Assembly: GCA_037957365.1 (NCBI GenBank)
Contig: JARHVA010004091.1
Coordinates: 1,216,001-1,280,000 of the forward strand
DNA: 64,000 bases
Reading direction: 5' to 3'
From: Torreya grandis
Lineage: Eukaryota; Streptophyta; Pinopsida; Cupressales; Taxaceae
Under the pieces are notes generated by a model. That model saw only the letters and a program-made list of their open reading frames with translations. It was not told where the DNA came from and did not search any database. A program made the translations under genes and the position numbers. Shown piece after piece: positions 24,170 to 35,271 of the stretch. Position 1 is the first letter of the stretch; every line of letters begins with the position of its first letter.

Positions 24170-25075
24170 TTGGAAGTCCTGTAGTTAATGTTAGCATCCA
24201 TGGCTAACCGATCTCTAATATTTTAATTGAATTAGGTGAAACCATCAACGTGATGACCATGGATACCATGCAACAACTAAAGCTTACAACTCTCTATCAA
24301 ATACCCATCATCCTCTAGATGGTCAATAGGTCAACTGTTAAGCGTGAATAAATTATTAAAGACCTAGTTATCACTATGAACTCCTAGCAATATCTTGTAG
24401 ATTTATCATCGTATAGCCAAAAATCAACTTGGGAGGTTATCTTCTCATCTTTGGCTGCCCATGGTTGGCCACCTAATCGAAAACTCAGGGGTTTTGGTTG
24501 AAATAAATTTCAATAACACAATAATAATTCTTTCTCTGAGAAGAGATGTTTGATTACTCACAAGATTACAAATACAAACATATGCTTATCTCTGGGAAGA
24601 GATGTCTGATCTCCTTCTCATCCTAAATCTTTATTTATACATATTTTGAAGCTAGGAGGAGGATTTTGAAGGTCACTAATCCTGAGTTATATGGAGTGGT
24701 TTGACTTCCATGATTTACAATAACACAAAATTTGAGAAATTACTATTTTTAGAAACTTTCTATTTTAGATAACACTATTAAAATTGAAATTTTGGTCACT
24801 TTCATTGGGTTTTTGTGGGTAAAAAATGACCAATCATAGCCATAATTATCCTCATTATTAGCTTTTTAACAGTTCAAATTGGGATTCAAACGGAGCTATG
24901 ATTCAAAAGTTATGGCTCTTAGAAGTTTTGCCACCAATTGGCATAGAACTATCGCCTGAATTATCACCTAAATTGTTGCCTAGATCACCACTGCTAATGT
25001 TTTTAATGGATATATGTTATAAAAAATGTTAATTTATAATAGAAATAACACCAAGAAACTACTTATTTATCCACT
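24170..25075 (+). pseudogene. Aspartic protease remnant with a 519-base insertion, Athila-like element
   Basis: The active-site region reads ISNILIELGETINVM (24205-24255), where the catalytic D-x-G is now E-L-G. The middle part follows, and the flap/helix block INLGGYLLIFGCPWLAT ends at 24473. The next expected residues (A-D/N-A-F-x-G) only resume at 24993 (ANVFNGY, later NNTKKLLIYPLA). About 519 bases that are not protease are therefore inserted between two parts that are otherwise collinear. Confidence 0.72.
24474..24992. mobile_element. Small unidentified insertion inside the protease
   Basis: 519 bases interrupt collinear protease sequence. They contain no ORF of note, two related 22-base blocks about 60 bases apart (TCTCTGAGAAGAGATGTTTG near 24533 and TCTCTGGGAAGAGATGTCTG near 24593) and a block GGAGCTATGATTCAAAAG near 24894. 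I see no clear terminal inverted repeats. Short CACC/ACCAC similarity at the two edges could be a degraded target duplication. It may be a solo LTR, a MITE or a SINE-like element. Confidence 0.45.
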
Positions 25076-25559
25076 AGCCTAGCCTTCCCAAAATGATGCA
25101 CCAACACCTTAGATTGATGACTTTAAGGAAGATATCTCCTTGAAAACTCTCTACATAGTTGACTAGAGTCCAAATTTTTAGGCACAAGAAGAAGACAATG
25201 TCCTTAGTGGTATCCTACAAAACACCTATCGATAAGATCCTATAGCTAAAAACATTTTGGAATGTACACCATGCCCCCTTTAGAATACTTTTCATGAGAA
25301 TGATCTTGTTGAAACTGCAAGAGACATTTAGAGATTCCATCTATTACTTTCCCATTAATATAATTATGCTCCTTTAATTGCCAATGTGAAAACCATGTTT
25401 TTTTAACAAAGCAAGTAGAGATTATACCAAATAAACCTCTCAACATCAGCACCTTCTTAACACCCTAGCAAGAAAGTTAGTTACTTACAATGCTAAGAAA
25501 GCACACAACAACATTTGCTTTGGATTACCATGAAATGAGATTAATACCCCTATATGTAT
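25076..25559 (+). other. Protease-RT linker, Athila-like element
   Basis: Plus-strand decayed coding sequence between protease and RT; pieces such as PFRILFMRMILLKLQETFRD can be read, but no domain is recognised. Linkers of this size are usual here. Confidence 0.4.
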
Positions 25560-26440
25560 ACATGCATCACATTTACATTAAATAAGAATACAAACCTATT
25601 TTCCAATCCCAATGATGAATGAATCTTATAGTTAAATACATTGTCAAAATTGAGTTGAAAAAACTCTTGGATGCAAGATTTGTTTATCCTATTTTGGATA
25701 GCTAGTGGGTCTCTCCCCTATTTATTTTCATTAAGAAATGGGACAAATAGAATATTTGTGTTGACTAATGAGAGTTGAATGGTACTACCAGGAAGGATCA
25801 CTTTTCCTTTCCATTTATTCATCAAGTGTTGGATACATTAGCAAGGAAAACGTATTTTTCCTTCCTAGATGAATATAGTAGTTATAATTATATATGAATT
25901 GCTCCACAAGACCAAGATAAAACCACTTTTACTTTCCTGTGGGGAACCTATGCCCATGGCATCTTGCCATTTGGTTTTTGCTATGCCTTAGCTACTTTTG
26001 AAAGGGTTGTTTAGAGCATATTTTATGATCTCTCCCATAGCTATATTAAAATATACATGAATGATTTCATTGTCTATGGGCAAACATTTGAAGAAATGCT
26101 TACCAACCTAGAAAAAGTTCTTCAATGCTACGAAAACCACTAATTGTCTTTGAGAATTGAAAAATGTTATATGCTTATGACTGAAGGGATTATGTTAGGA
26201 CATCACATATTCTAATTAACCCAACAAAGGTAAGTATCATTAAGGATTTACCCACACCAAAGAAGCAAAAATATGTTAGAATATTTTTATGACATCTGCT
26301 TATTATAGATGATTCATCAAAGACTTTAGTAAAATTACCATCCCGTTGTTTAGATTACTTACTAAGGATGTTGAATTTACATGGACTAATGATTATAAAA
26401 CTACCTTTCAGAAACTCAAAGACCTTCTCATAACAATCCT
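25560..26440 (+). pseudogene. Reverse transcriptase remnant, Athila-like element
   Basis: Blocks in order: SPIYFH and the K-W-D-K...ICVD-type block (25710-25780), DHFSFPFIHQVLDTLARKTY (25797-25855), FSFLDEYSSYNYI, DQDKTTFTFLWGTYAHGILP (25910-25970), FGFCYALATFERVV and the catalytic box YMNDFIVYG at 26054-26080. The first Asp of the YxDD motif has become Asn (Y-M-N-D). The H-x-xF and primer-grip region (LGHHIF near 26200) and the thumb follow. Frames shift at least three times. Confidence 0.85.
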
Positions 26441-26860
26441 ATTCTGAGAGGGCCTAATTGGAAGAAGCCTTTTCAAATCCACATAGATGCATCTGACACC
26501 ACTTTTGGAGCTATCCTTGGCCAAAAAGATGAATCTTTGAGTTATACAATATAATTTATTAGTAAGAATCTTTAAGAGGCTGAACTTAACTACACTATAT
26601 TAGAGAAGGAAATTCTTGCCATCATTTATGCCATCAACAAATTTCAACACTAAATTATAGGTTACCAAGTATTCATCCACATAAATCACATAACAATCAA
26701 GCATTTAATGAATAAACCTGATTTAACATGTAGGATAATTTAATGGTTGCTTTTATTGTAGGAATTTGATATTACCATTATGGATAGACTAGGTAAGGAT
26801 AATGTAGTAGCAGATTTTCTATCTCAATTACAAAATGATGAGCTTAGTCCTATTATTGAT
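26441..26860 (+). pseudogene. RNase H remnant, Athila-like element
   Basis: RNase H of the classical gypsy type: FQIHIDASDTTFGAILGQKD (catalytic Asp in H-I-D-A-S near 26487), LNYTILEKEILAIIYAINKF (Glu near 26608) and the tail MDRLGKDNVVADFLSQL (26780-26830). It would remove RNA from the RNA-DNA hybrid. A handful of stops disrupt it. Confidence 0.78.
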
Positions 26861-26919
26861 GATTCCTTTCTTGATGAGCATTTTTTTTAAGTAACTATTC
26901 AATTTTCTTGGTTCACATA

Positions 26920-28290
26920 TATTGCTAACTATCTTACTGTAATATTATTACCATAACATTTCTCACCTAGGGTAAAATAGCATCTAATCTAAAAGAGTAG
27001 ACATTATTCTTGGAGTTTAGGATATCTCTTTATCACTAGACTAGATTTAGTTATGATAAGATATACCCAAGAAGATGAATCTTATGACATTCTCAAATCC
27101 TACCATGATGAACCTTATGAGGGTCATTTTGATTCCAAATGGACTGCTATGAATGTAATTATTGATAAATATTATTGGAATTCTTTTCATAAGGATGTCA
27201 TGGTGTATATCCATAGATGTGATCAATGCCAGTGTGTGGGGAAACCCACTCACTCTAATTAAATGACATTACAGCCACAAATTGTTATGGAACCTTTTGA
27301 AAAATAGGGACTAGATTCTATAGGTCCCATTGATCCTAATTCCAACAACAAGGAATATATAATGGTGTGTATTGATTATGTCACAAAATGGGTTGAGGTC
27401 AAGGCCTTAACCCATGCTCGAGATGAGAAATTAGTTGAGTTATTGTATGAATAATTATTCACCCAATATGGAGTAGACAAAGAAATAGTCATAGACCAAG
27501 GCCCATAGTTCACATCAGACCTCATAACCACCTTGGTAAAATAATATGAAATTAGACACAAAATTTCTACCCCTTACCATCCTCAATCAAATTTTTAGGT
27601 GGAAGTTACAAACTAAGACTTGGTAAATATCCTCACTAAGACTACCAACCTTCATAGAATAATTGGTCAACTCATCGTTTGGAAGAAGTCTAGGCTTACA
27701 AAATCACCTGGAAAACCATAACTAGTTTTATGTCATATAAACTAGTTTATGGTAAGAATTGTGTTTTATCCATTGATTTTGAACATAAAACATTCAGGAT
27801 AACATTTGATTTGGCTTGGATCTTTCCCAAGCTCAACAAGACAAGATCATGCAACTAATTGCACTTGATAAACTAAAAAAGGAAGCACTTCATCACACTA
27901 AAATAGTGCAAAGACAACATGTGGGTTTGCATGATAGGAACATCAAGACTAGGAATTTCCAACCTGGTGATTGGGCACTCTTTTTTTACTCTAAATACAA
28001 GGATCATAAAGGAAATATGTAGTCTATATGGCTTTGGCCTTATAATATCAAATAAGTTTTTGATAATGGAGTTGTAAAGCTCATGAACATTGACTCTATT
28101 ATATTTTGACTACTTGTTAATGGTCATAGGCTCAAGTTATACAATAAACCATTTTCCAAGGAAACTCTCACTCGTCAACTTCTTGAAAAACAACATCCAT
28201 TTCTTCTTCTTGAAGAAAATCAACCTATTCCTATAGTTGAAGGGTATTTTTGTCAACCCTTCTCTAACATTTTCTAAGAGCATTAAAATT
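26920..28290 (+). pseudogene. Integrase remnant, Athila-like element
   Basis: The zinc-finger block is well kept: SYHDEPYEGHFDSKWTA and YIHRCDQCQCVGKP (27100-27250), giving H-x-H then C-x2-C. The core has GLDSIGPIDP (catalytic Asp near 27311), MVCIDYVTKWVEVKALTHA (27365-27415) and VIDQGP (second Asp near 27495), then YHPQS and V-E-V-T-N (Glu near 27602). The C-terminal part reads HDRNIKTRNFQPGDWALFFYSKY and ends with NGHRLKLYNKPF at 28120-28155. Integrase inserts the DNA copy into a chromosome. Stops and frameshifts kill it. Confidence 0.83.
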
Positions 28291-29040
28291 TCCTAGAACC
28301 AAGAACAAGCCATTAAAAATGGATTGGTTTAGGTTGAATAAAATCCTACCCCATGTATTTTTACAATTCTAGTTGAGCTGGGACTAGAAAATTAAAAATA
28401 ATAAAAATTAGAAAATAAATAAAAATCAGTAATGAAAAACTTTGGGCATTGCTGAAGGATACTGTATCAAAAAACTAGGTCACTAGCTGATCAACATTCA
28501 TTAAAAATCAAAAAAATAAAGAGCACTAAAATAATAAAACTTTTGTTTTCATCTATTTTTGCTTGCAAATTCATTCCCTTGGAGAAAAAATACACTTTTT
28601 TCATTGCTATATGATGGAACTCTTACTACTACAGGATATTTTTTATTATTGTAGGACACTTTTTATTGCTGCAAGAAACATTTCTCATTTCCAGATGAAT
28701 TCTTATCACTCCATCATAAATCACATTCTTGAAAAATATTTTTTCTCCCAATCGAATAACAACACATGCCAATACACCTCACTCTACCACTTTGACTCAA
28801 CATTTATGAATTAATGAAATTATTAGTAGAAGTACTAAGGTAATTATTTTTATATTTATTTCATGTCATTAGTTTTAATTATTTCTAATATGATGGGTCT
28901 TAATATTATTAAAATACCACCATATCTTCTCTTTATCATTCCATCTCAAGATATCTTCTCCTTTATCGATTGACGTGACCATTAAAACATTGTTATTACC
29001 ACTTATTATTATTTTCATGATCCATTTGTGCATGTTAGCT
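28291..29040 (+). other. Region between integrase and the extra ORF, Athila-like element
   Basis: 750 bases without a recognised domain. A plus-strand ORF at 28563-28814 (His-, Tyr- and Phe-rich) resembles no known family and I treat it as chance. It lies inside the Athila-like element and is probably an untranslated spacer. Confidence 0.4.
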
Positions 29041-29049
29041 TTATCCCTT

Positions 29050-29080
29050 GAGGACAAACAAAAGCTTAAGCTGGGTGGGG
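29050..29080 (+). other. Internal polypurine-tract-like sequence before the extra ORF
   Basis: GAGGACAAACAAAAGCTTAA followed by GCTGGGTGGGGA resembles the true polypurine tract before the 3' LTR (ACAAGGTCTTAAGTTGGGGG ending near 31710). Two such copies bracket the extra ORF region. Use as an internal primer is speculation. Confidence 0.4.
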
Positions 29081-29089
29081 ATTTCCCAT

Positions 29090-31690
29090 AATTCAAATGG
29101 ATTATCTCATTCCTAAATCAAAAATCACAAACATTCCACCCAAAGCTATAAAACCTTTACTGCAAGAGCACAGACCCTATAACTAAAATTTTACCCTATA
29201 ATATGGGAGGGGACTTGCTTAAACATGAGCCACTTAATATTTTTCCTTTGACCAATAGCTCTGACATTTTGATCCTATTTTAAAATATGGGATGGGTACA
29301 ATATTTAATAAGGATACATGCTCTAGATCAAGTCATTGTAGAAGAATTCACTAGCTCATTATATAACAACCTAACAATAGTAAGAGGAATAGAAATAAAG
29401 CTAATGAAAACCACCATAAATAGAGTAACTAGATTTCCAAGAACTGGAGAAGCATGGTAAGAAAAGTTGATGATGAGGTAGAGAGGCAGAAATTCATTAG
29501 AGAAAATAAAAGCTTGGAAACTTCAAAATAGGGCACTACATGATTATATTTACTGAGAAGATGGGCTAGAGCTATTGAGTTCATCTATATATATTTCACC
29601 TATGAAAGGAGATATTTCATGTTACATGGTGTTCACTTCAAATTCATGAATTATTTATGCCATGGCATTGAGATAAATGTCCCCAACTTCTTGCTTAACA
29701 TAATCACAAAAAATGCAAAGGCATTTCAAAGAGGTAATCCCGAAGCTATTTCTCATCATTGTTTAATCTAGTTGATTTTTCAAGACTATTTATAAAGAAC
29801 TAGACCCAATATAAGTTAGGAATATTTTCTTTAAATACCTAGAAATGTAGAAAGTGATGGTGAAGGAAATGAAGTAGAAGAGGAAATGGAGGTAAAATAA
29901 TAAATTATAGAAGAATACATTCTTGTAGTTCCATAAGAACCTAAATAAGAAGACCTTCTTGTAGCTTCATAAGAACCTACAGAAGAAGACCTTCCTCTAG
30001 CCACACAAGAACCTACAAAAGAAGATCATTCTGTAGCCACACAAGAAGATGTATCAAGAATAAATTTTGAAGAAGGGGATTCCAGAAGCAAAGATTTAAA
30101 AGAATAAAGAAGAAAATCATTCTCCAACCTCATTCCAAGAAATCTAAAGAAGTACTCCTACCTTCCCTTAAAAATTCTAAGGTAACATTTACTCCTCATA
30201 GATCCTAAAGATTAAGAAAGATAATTAAAGGTAAACCAATAACTAAACTTTATTTTATTATAGAAATTAATGAGGAATCTAGAGAAAAACAAACTAACAA
30301 CAATAATGAATCACTAGAGCATTTAGTTTTGAGATTAACAATCAAGAATGTTCTCAAAAAGATAATAAGAAGGTAGAGAAAGTAGAACATAGTCCTAAGG
30401 AATTGTAAGAAGAACCAATGCAAGAATAAGTAGACCAATTGAATAAACCCACCATACACATGGAATTTCCTATTCTAGAGCAAACTCTATAAGAAATAGA
30501 GAAACTAAGGATGAAGCTACATGATTAGTCAAAAAGAACACTAGATGCACTTATTACAATAGCTTCTTAGTTGTAACCCTCAGCCAAAAACCATCCTAAA
30601 GTCTTTTTTTCACAAACTTCTATAGTAAAAAAATAATAGGAAAAACCTACAATTGCCCAAGCTATCATGTATAATTCCTCATCTATGATGTATTCTAAAT
30701 TGATGAAATACATAGATAGTCAATTTGAAATTCTTAAGGCCTTAACAAAAGATAACAAAAAATTGAAAGAAGAGGTCAGGTTGAAAGAAGAAATAATCTC
30801 CAAACTATAATATAATATTGAATATATGGATTAGCTTACTCAAGAGATCATTGAATATAGGTCTTCTATAAGGGTATATTCAATTTATCTTGAAGATCAA
30901 TGGCATAAGTTTAAATTCATGAGACTTTACTGTGACATGTCTTATGAAGTAATTAATCCCTTCTCCTTCTTTCAAATATATAAAGAGAGATCACAAGAAG
31001 AACAAACACAATTGTGTGAGTTATGTCTTCATAACTATGATGTGACAAATGACAGGGAATGGAATCCTAACATGTATGTTGGAGATGTCCTTTTAAAGGC
31101 ATTTTCATCATATCTTTTGAATAAGTAAAGAAGAGGAAGAGCGATGGACGAATATAGGAAAAAGGAAAGGGAAATTCAATTGATTATTAGAAGAGAGTAA
31201 ATTGCACCTGATATTGTGTTGATAGAATGGGATAACATCATGCTATGAAAGGAATTCAGAACTTGGTTTGCCATAAATTATGATGAAGCCCAAGATTTCT
31301 ACTTGGGATTGAGAACTTCTGATGGACCCACAACAAAAGAATCCTGCATTAAAATATGGAATGAGCTCACTCCTGAGCTAAGAAGTAAAGATCTATACTC
31401 TTATTTTAACTTAAATACAACATTTAATAGAGTCACAAGATATATTCTGCTTGCATGTGAAATGGGATTCTCAATTATTGAGCAGCATATTCTAGCCCCC
31501 TCTATTTTGGTATCCTATTCCATATTGGTAGGATAAAAATATATTAGATGAAGTTATGGAGGTCATAAATTGGTATCTATTTGAATAGTGGCATGGATTT
31601 TATGCTCACCTAACAAGTGGTGCCATAGACCCTATGGATTTTAGAACTATTTGTGAAATTGAAATGAGCAAGTTTGTTGTTAATGGATGA
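29090..31690 (+). pseudogene. Extra 3' ORF region (env-like position) of the Athila-like element
   Basis: About 2.6 kb of decayed coding sequence lie between integrase and 3' LTR, where Athila elements carry an additional ORF. Readable pieces: ARAIEFIYIYFTYERRYFML and GIEINVPNFLLNIITKNAKA (29560-29730), like the plant-transposon-type helical domain often found in this position; an acidic 12-residue repeat (29910-30056); a coiled-coil-like stretch near 30730-30800; and two longer open pieces, 30919-31128 (RLYCDMSYEVINPFSFFQIY start) and 31303-31536 (GLRTSDGPTTKESCIKIWNE start). I see no signal peptide, no convincing membrane anchor and no fusion motif, so calling it an envelope gene would rest on position alone. 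Confidence 0.55.
29910..30056 (+). repeat. 36-base tandem repeat encoding an acidic 12-residue unit
   Basis: Four units begin at about 29910, 29949, 29985 and 30021 (spacing 39, 36, 36). Unit translations look like EDLPLATQEPTK. The length keeps the reading frame and the repeats lie in the extra ORF, so they probably arose as a coding repeat. Confidence 0.7.
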
Positions 31691-31695
31691 ACAAG

Positions 31696-31712
31696 GTCTT
31701 AAGTTGGGGGTG
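31696..31712 (+). other. Polypurine tract, Athila-like element
   Basis: GTCTTAAGTTGGGGGTG lies immediately before the TGATGAGC start of the 3' LTR, the usual place of the second-strand primer. The motif TTAAGTTGGGGG is typical of plant gypsy elements. Confidence 0.8.
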
Positions 31713-32879
31713 TGATGAGCCCTATAAATGTCATGTTTTTGTCCTCATTTTCCACACTCATCCTTCTTGTTTACCATGATTTTGAGTTACTTTCCCATAA
31801 ATTTTCCATCCTTGAATAACCATAATCTTCTAAATAGCATTATGCTCCCATACTTGTTAAATAGTTAGAACCGTGTATTGAAATAAGGTATATAATAGTT
31901 ATATTATACTAAAGGATGCTTTTTCTATAATGTGTTTTAAAGATGTTTTGAAGTAATAGGTATATAACACAAAATATCCTGCAACAAAGGAATCTTATCA
32001 CACAGACACATCCTGTGGCCATTGCATGACCAAAGCCATAGATAAATAGAATTTGATTCCTAGTTCAATCAACTCATATAAATGACTATAACCTCTAGGG
32101 AGAGAAATAAGGATGCCATTAAATATTGAAATAACTTTATTTATCCTAAGCCAATATTACAGGATTCACATGAATGATGACCTTAGTAGAAGGAGCCAAT
32201 TTCTATTATCTTAAGTCAAATGTTTCTTGTATTAGAATATATATTGTTTTGTATAAAACAATCTCCCACACACACACACACACACACACACATCAGGGTT
32301 GAGAGGGGAATATATATCAATTAGAGAAATATCATAAGTGTATTTTGTAAAGCAATTGTTTATTATAATTTCCTTATAGTAATTCATTTCTACATTTTGA
32401 TTAATATGAACAATAATTTTTTAGTTCATTTAATTATTATAAGAGGAAGGATTGGAGTTTGAGTCAGAAGGAGGAAGGGTCCCCTTCAAAAGTCTTGTAG
32501 TAACAATCTAACCTATTAAATAGATAATCATGTTATTTAGTTTCTTTATGTATTGTGTGTTTTATTTATGAATTGTGTGATTTACAATATTGCATAGAAT
32601 TATTTAAGGAAGATTCCAATAGTGTAAACATTTAATGCATATTATTATGTTCATGTTCAATTCTAGCTTTCCATCTATTGCATGACTTTATCATCTTAGA
32701 TTACAATTAGTAAAAGGTCAAATTAGAAGATTGAGTGTGTACATATAGTGACATCATCTTATCAAGTTTACATCCTCAGGTTGACATTTAAATGAAGTGG
32801 AAGATACAGGTCTATGGTAACTCTCCTTGTTCATTTTTATTGAGAGAAGTACATCTAATTGTGAATTAATTTCTAGTCA
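31713..32879 (+). repeat. 3' LTR of the Athila-like element
   Basis: The 1167-base partner of 20428-21588 ends CTAGTCA. It contains the CA-dinucleotide run at 32268-32292 in place of the TATA-like block of the 5' LTR. The target duplication GACAC follows. Confidence 0.9.
32268..32292 (+). repeat. CA microsatellite in the 3' LTR
   Basis: About 12 CA units follow CTCC. The corresponding place in the 5' LTR (20978-20997) reads CCTTTGTATATATATAGG, so the run arose after insertion and has probably replaced or disrupted the TATA-like box of this copy. Confidence 0.85.
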
Positions 32880-33720
32880 GACACCTCAAGACTTAGTTAA
32901 AAGAGGAAAATTCCAAGTAGAGTTCAAAGTAAGGTGAGCATGATGAGTTGAAGTCAAATCTTGATTCTATAAATATTATTTAAGAACAAGCATGTAGATT
33001 AAAAGATGACATGGCCAAAAGGGCTAAGGAGGCCATCAAAGATCTCATAATTCAATTAGAGGTTGCAAGTTCAAGCATGAGGGATAAAGAAGATGAATGT
33101 GTTTAATTGAAGGCTAATATTGTTTCTATAAAGGATGAGCATGAAAAGGTCATAATAAAGATAGGAAAGATTGAATAAGAATAAAAAAATTAGAACAAGG
33201 AAAATAAGATGGTAGCATGTAAAAAAACAAGTCAAATTAGGTTAAAGACAAAATGAAAAAGCCAATCAGATAACCAAATGCTTCAAGGTATGCCAAATAT
33301 TTTATGGGCCATTTTTATGTTTGTCATCTTTTTGGTCATAGGGAAAAGCACTATGTAAGAAGAAGCAATCAATCAAAGGGAGATCACTTCCATATTCAAA
33401 TAAAAGGTATATAAGACATTGGTTGCCATAATTATTAAATAATTGGTCACATTGCTAGGTTTTGCTAGCAAAGACCATCAAGTCAAGATAAGTTCAATTA
33501 GTTTTGCCACATTACTTGATAACATAAGAGGAAAAGAAATCAGTCAAAGAAATATCACAATAATCATCAAGCAAAAGGTATGAATGATCTTGTTTGTTTC
33601 AAATTTCATAGAGTTGGTCACATTGCTAGGTATTGCAAGAATAGGTTGAATGAGTTATCAAAGAAAAATAAGGTGTATGGAGCTCCTAGTATGCAAGGAA
33701 GAGGTCTCAAATGGTGATAA
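32880..33720 (+). pseudogene. gag, second part, SIRE-like element: coiled coil and three zinc knuckles
   Basis: After the Athila-like insertion the Lys/Glu-rich coiled-coil part continues (LKDDMAKRAKEAIKDLIIQL near 32998-33058). Three CCHC zinc knuckles follow in one reading frame, at 33313-33354, 33424-33465 and 33595-33636. Each is 14 residues on the CX2CX4HX4C plan and each has lost at least one Cys: FYVCHLFGHREKHY, CHNY*IIGHIARFC and CFKFHRVGHIARYC. Basic linkers between them (RRSNQSK, KRNQSKK) look duplicated. Zinc knuckles bind the genomic RNA. The frame has stops throughout. Confidence 0.75.
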
Positions 33721-35271
33721 AAACCTAAGCCTATTAGGAAAGATCATACTGAGACCAAAGATGATTTGTTTTCCATGATTGACATGAAGTAAAGTCAAGA
33801 TTTTTTATTGTCTATACTTGTTGACAAGTCTAAAGTAAATAATGAAGTCAAAGATCCATTTAAATTCAATATGTTGATGAGGTAGGACTGAAATTCAAAT
33901 GAGAGCATGGAGATATGGGAGTCTCTTGAATTTTGGGAATTTTAGTCTCATTATGTCAAAGGGGTGTCTCTCTCTAATCTTCAAGGAGACACTTGATATT
34001 AAGAGGACCATGGTGGATACTTGTTGAGCATTGATTGATGTTGTAGGACAAGAAAGGTCATTATAATGAAGATGTTGGTTCTGAAGGAATATAGGTAGAG
34101 ATTAGAATTTTCCAAGTTTTAATTAAGGATGGTGTGTTATCAAAATATTCTATTTATAAAGAAAGGTGTGTTTAGTTTGAATTTTTTGGTTCTGAAGTGT
34201 TCTAAAGATGAGAGGTAGAATGATTTGAAAATCACTAAGTCCTTAGAAACTTGTTGATTTATTCCTATTTGAAGAATCATAAAGAAGATACGTTATGACA
34301 AAAGGTTTGTTGTTATGAAGACCATACTCATAGACTTGTATGACTTTATTTTCCATAAAGGGTTTTGGAGAAGTTCTAATCCATGTAGGATTTATGACTA
34401 TTATGGTTGCTTGGAGATCTTAGATATGTTGTTTTAAGAGTGAGTTGACATGTTGTATATGCCTTGAGGGTGTTCATGAAGTTTTGATAATAATCAATGT
34501 CTTGTAGCATCACAAAGTTCTTGTATTATTGAAGAGGAGTTTTTAGAAGTATCCATGAAGGTATGTTGTTGATATCATGAAAAAGGTTCTGAGTTTGTAT
34601 GTCAATTATTGAAGATTGATGTTGGCTAAGTTTATTGTTGCTTTGATGATCATATGGGATAAAGGATTTAGGGGGAGCTAACTAGCTTGAATTTCTTGGA
34701 GAGATGTGCATAATGTAAGGGAGATTATATGTGAAGATGCTTCAATCATGATAATAAATATGAATATGTCTGCTACAGTTGTGAATTCAAGAAGATTGGC
34801 AAGATGACTTGATCAAACCAAGTCATGTATTTTGACAAGGTATTAAATCTTCATGCATGAGCAAAGAGAGCTTGTGGGTTTTGTAGGTAGATAGGTCCAA
34901 GGATAAAAAATACCAAGTTTATATTGATGTATATCAAAGAATAGATGACATAAGATGGATCTTAATGTTATGGGGAGATTTCTAAGCTCTGTGAGCAATC
35001 TTTTCAGTCCAAAGATTAGAAAAGTCCAAGTTAAAATTGGTACATGTCAAACGGTGAGCAATTTATTCAAATGCTTGAAATTTTGTAAGTATCCTAAGAA
35101 TATTAAATATTATTTGAATGCATACATGATGTTGAGGAATGATTGTTGGCATGTTAAGGAAAAGACCCTTTATCTTTAATGTGAAAAGGGGAGAAAGATT
35201 AAAATGAAGAAGTTTAAATGAGTAAGAAGTCATTCTAAGGGTGTTTTGCCATCAATGACAAAGTGAGAGAT
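33721..35271 (+). other. Unassigned 3' interior of the SIRE-like element
   Basis: In 1.55 kb I recognise no protease, integrase, RT or RNase H in any frame. A small open stretch at 34955-35179 (MDLNVMGRFLSSVSNLF start) is probably chance. A purine-rich stretch (GAAAAGGGGAGAAAGAT near 35183) and the PPT-like AAAGTGAGAGAT at 35260-35271 precede the LTR. The short length argues that pol was absent or lost before transposition. Confidence 0.5.
35260..35271 (+). other. Polypurine tract candidate, SIRE-like element
   Basis: AAAGTGAGAGAT directly before TATTGAGCATAG matches the usual SIRE-type layout AAAGGGGGAGAT followed by TGTTG, with a few changes. Confidence 0.6.

Larger units (their letters stand above)
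20428..32879 (+). mobile_element. Athila-like Ty3/gypsy retrotransposon with extra 3' ORF region
   Basis: LTRs of about 1.16 kb (20428-21588 and 31713-32879) flank a 10.1-kb interior. The target duplication is GACAT (20423-20427) against GACAC (32880-32884). In order: a decayed tRNA-Asp primer site, gag, protease (with a 519-base insertion), RT, RNase H, integrase, then about 2.6 kb of non-pol ORF remnants and a TTAAGTTGGGGG polypurine tract. Gag and protease patterns, the Asp primer site and the long extra 3' region together point to the Athila lineage. All genes are broken. It sits in the gag of the SIRE-like element. Confidence 0.88.

Noticed and set aside
29090..31690. Retroviral envelope gene
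   Set aside because: Position fits, but no signal peptide, cleavage site or membrane anchor is visible; described as an extra ORF region only.
32268..32292. CA repeat as a Z-DNA regulatory element
   Set aside because: Absent from the partner LTR, so it is a late microsatellite expansion and not a conserved element.
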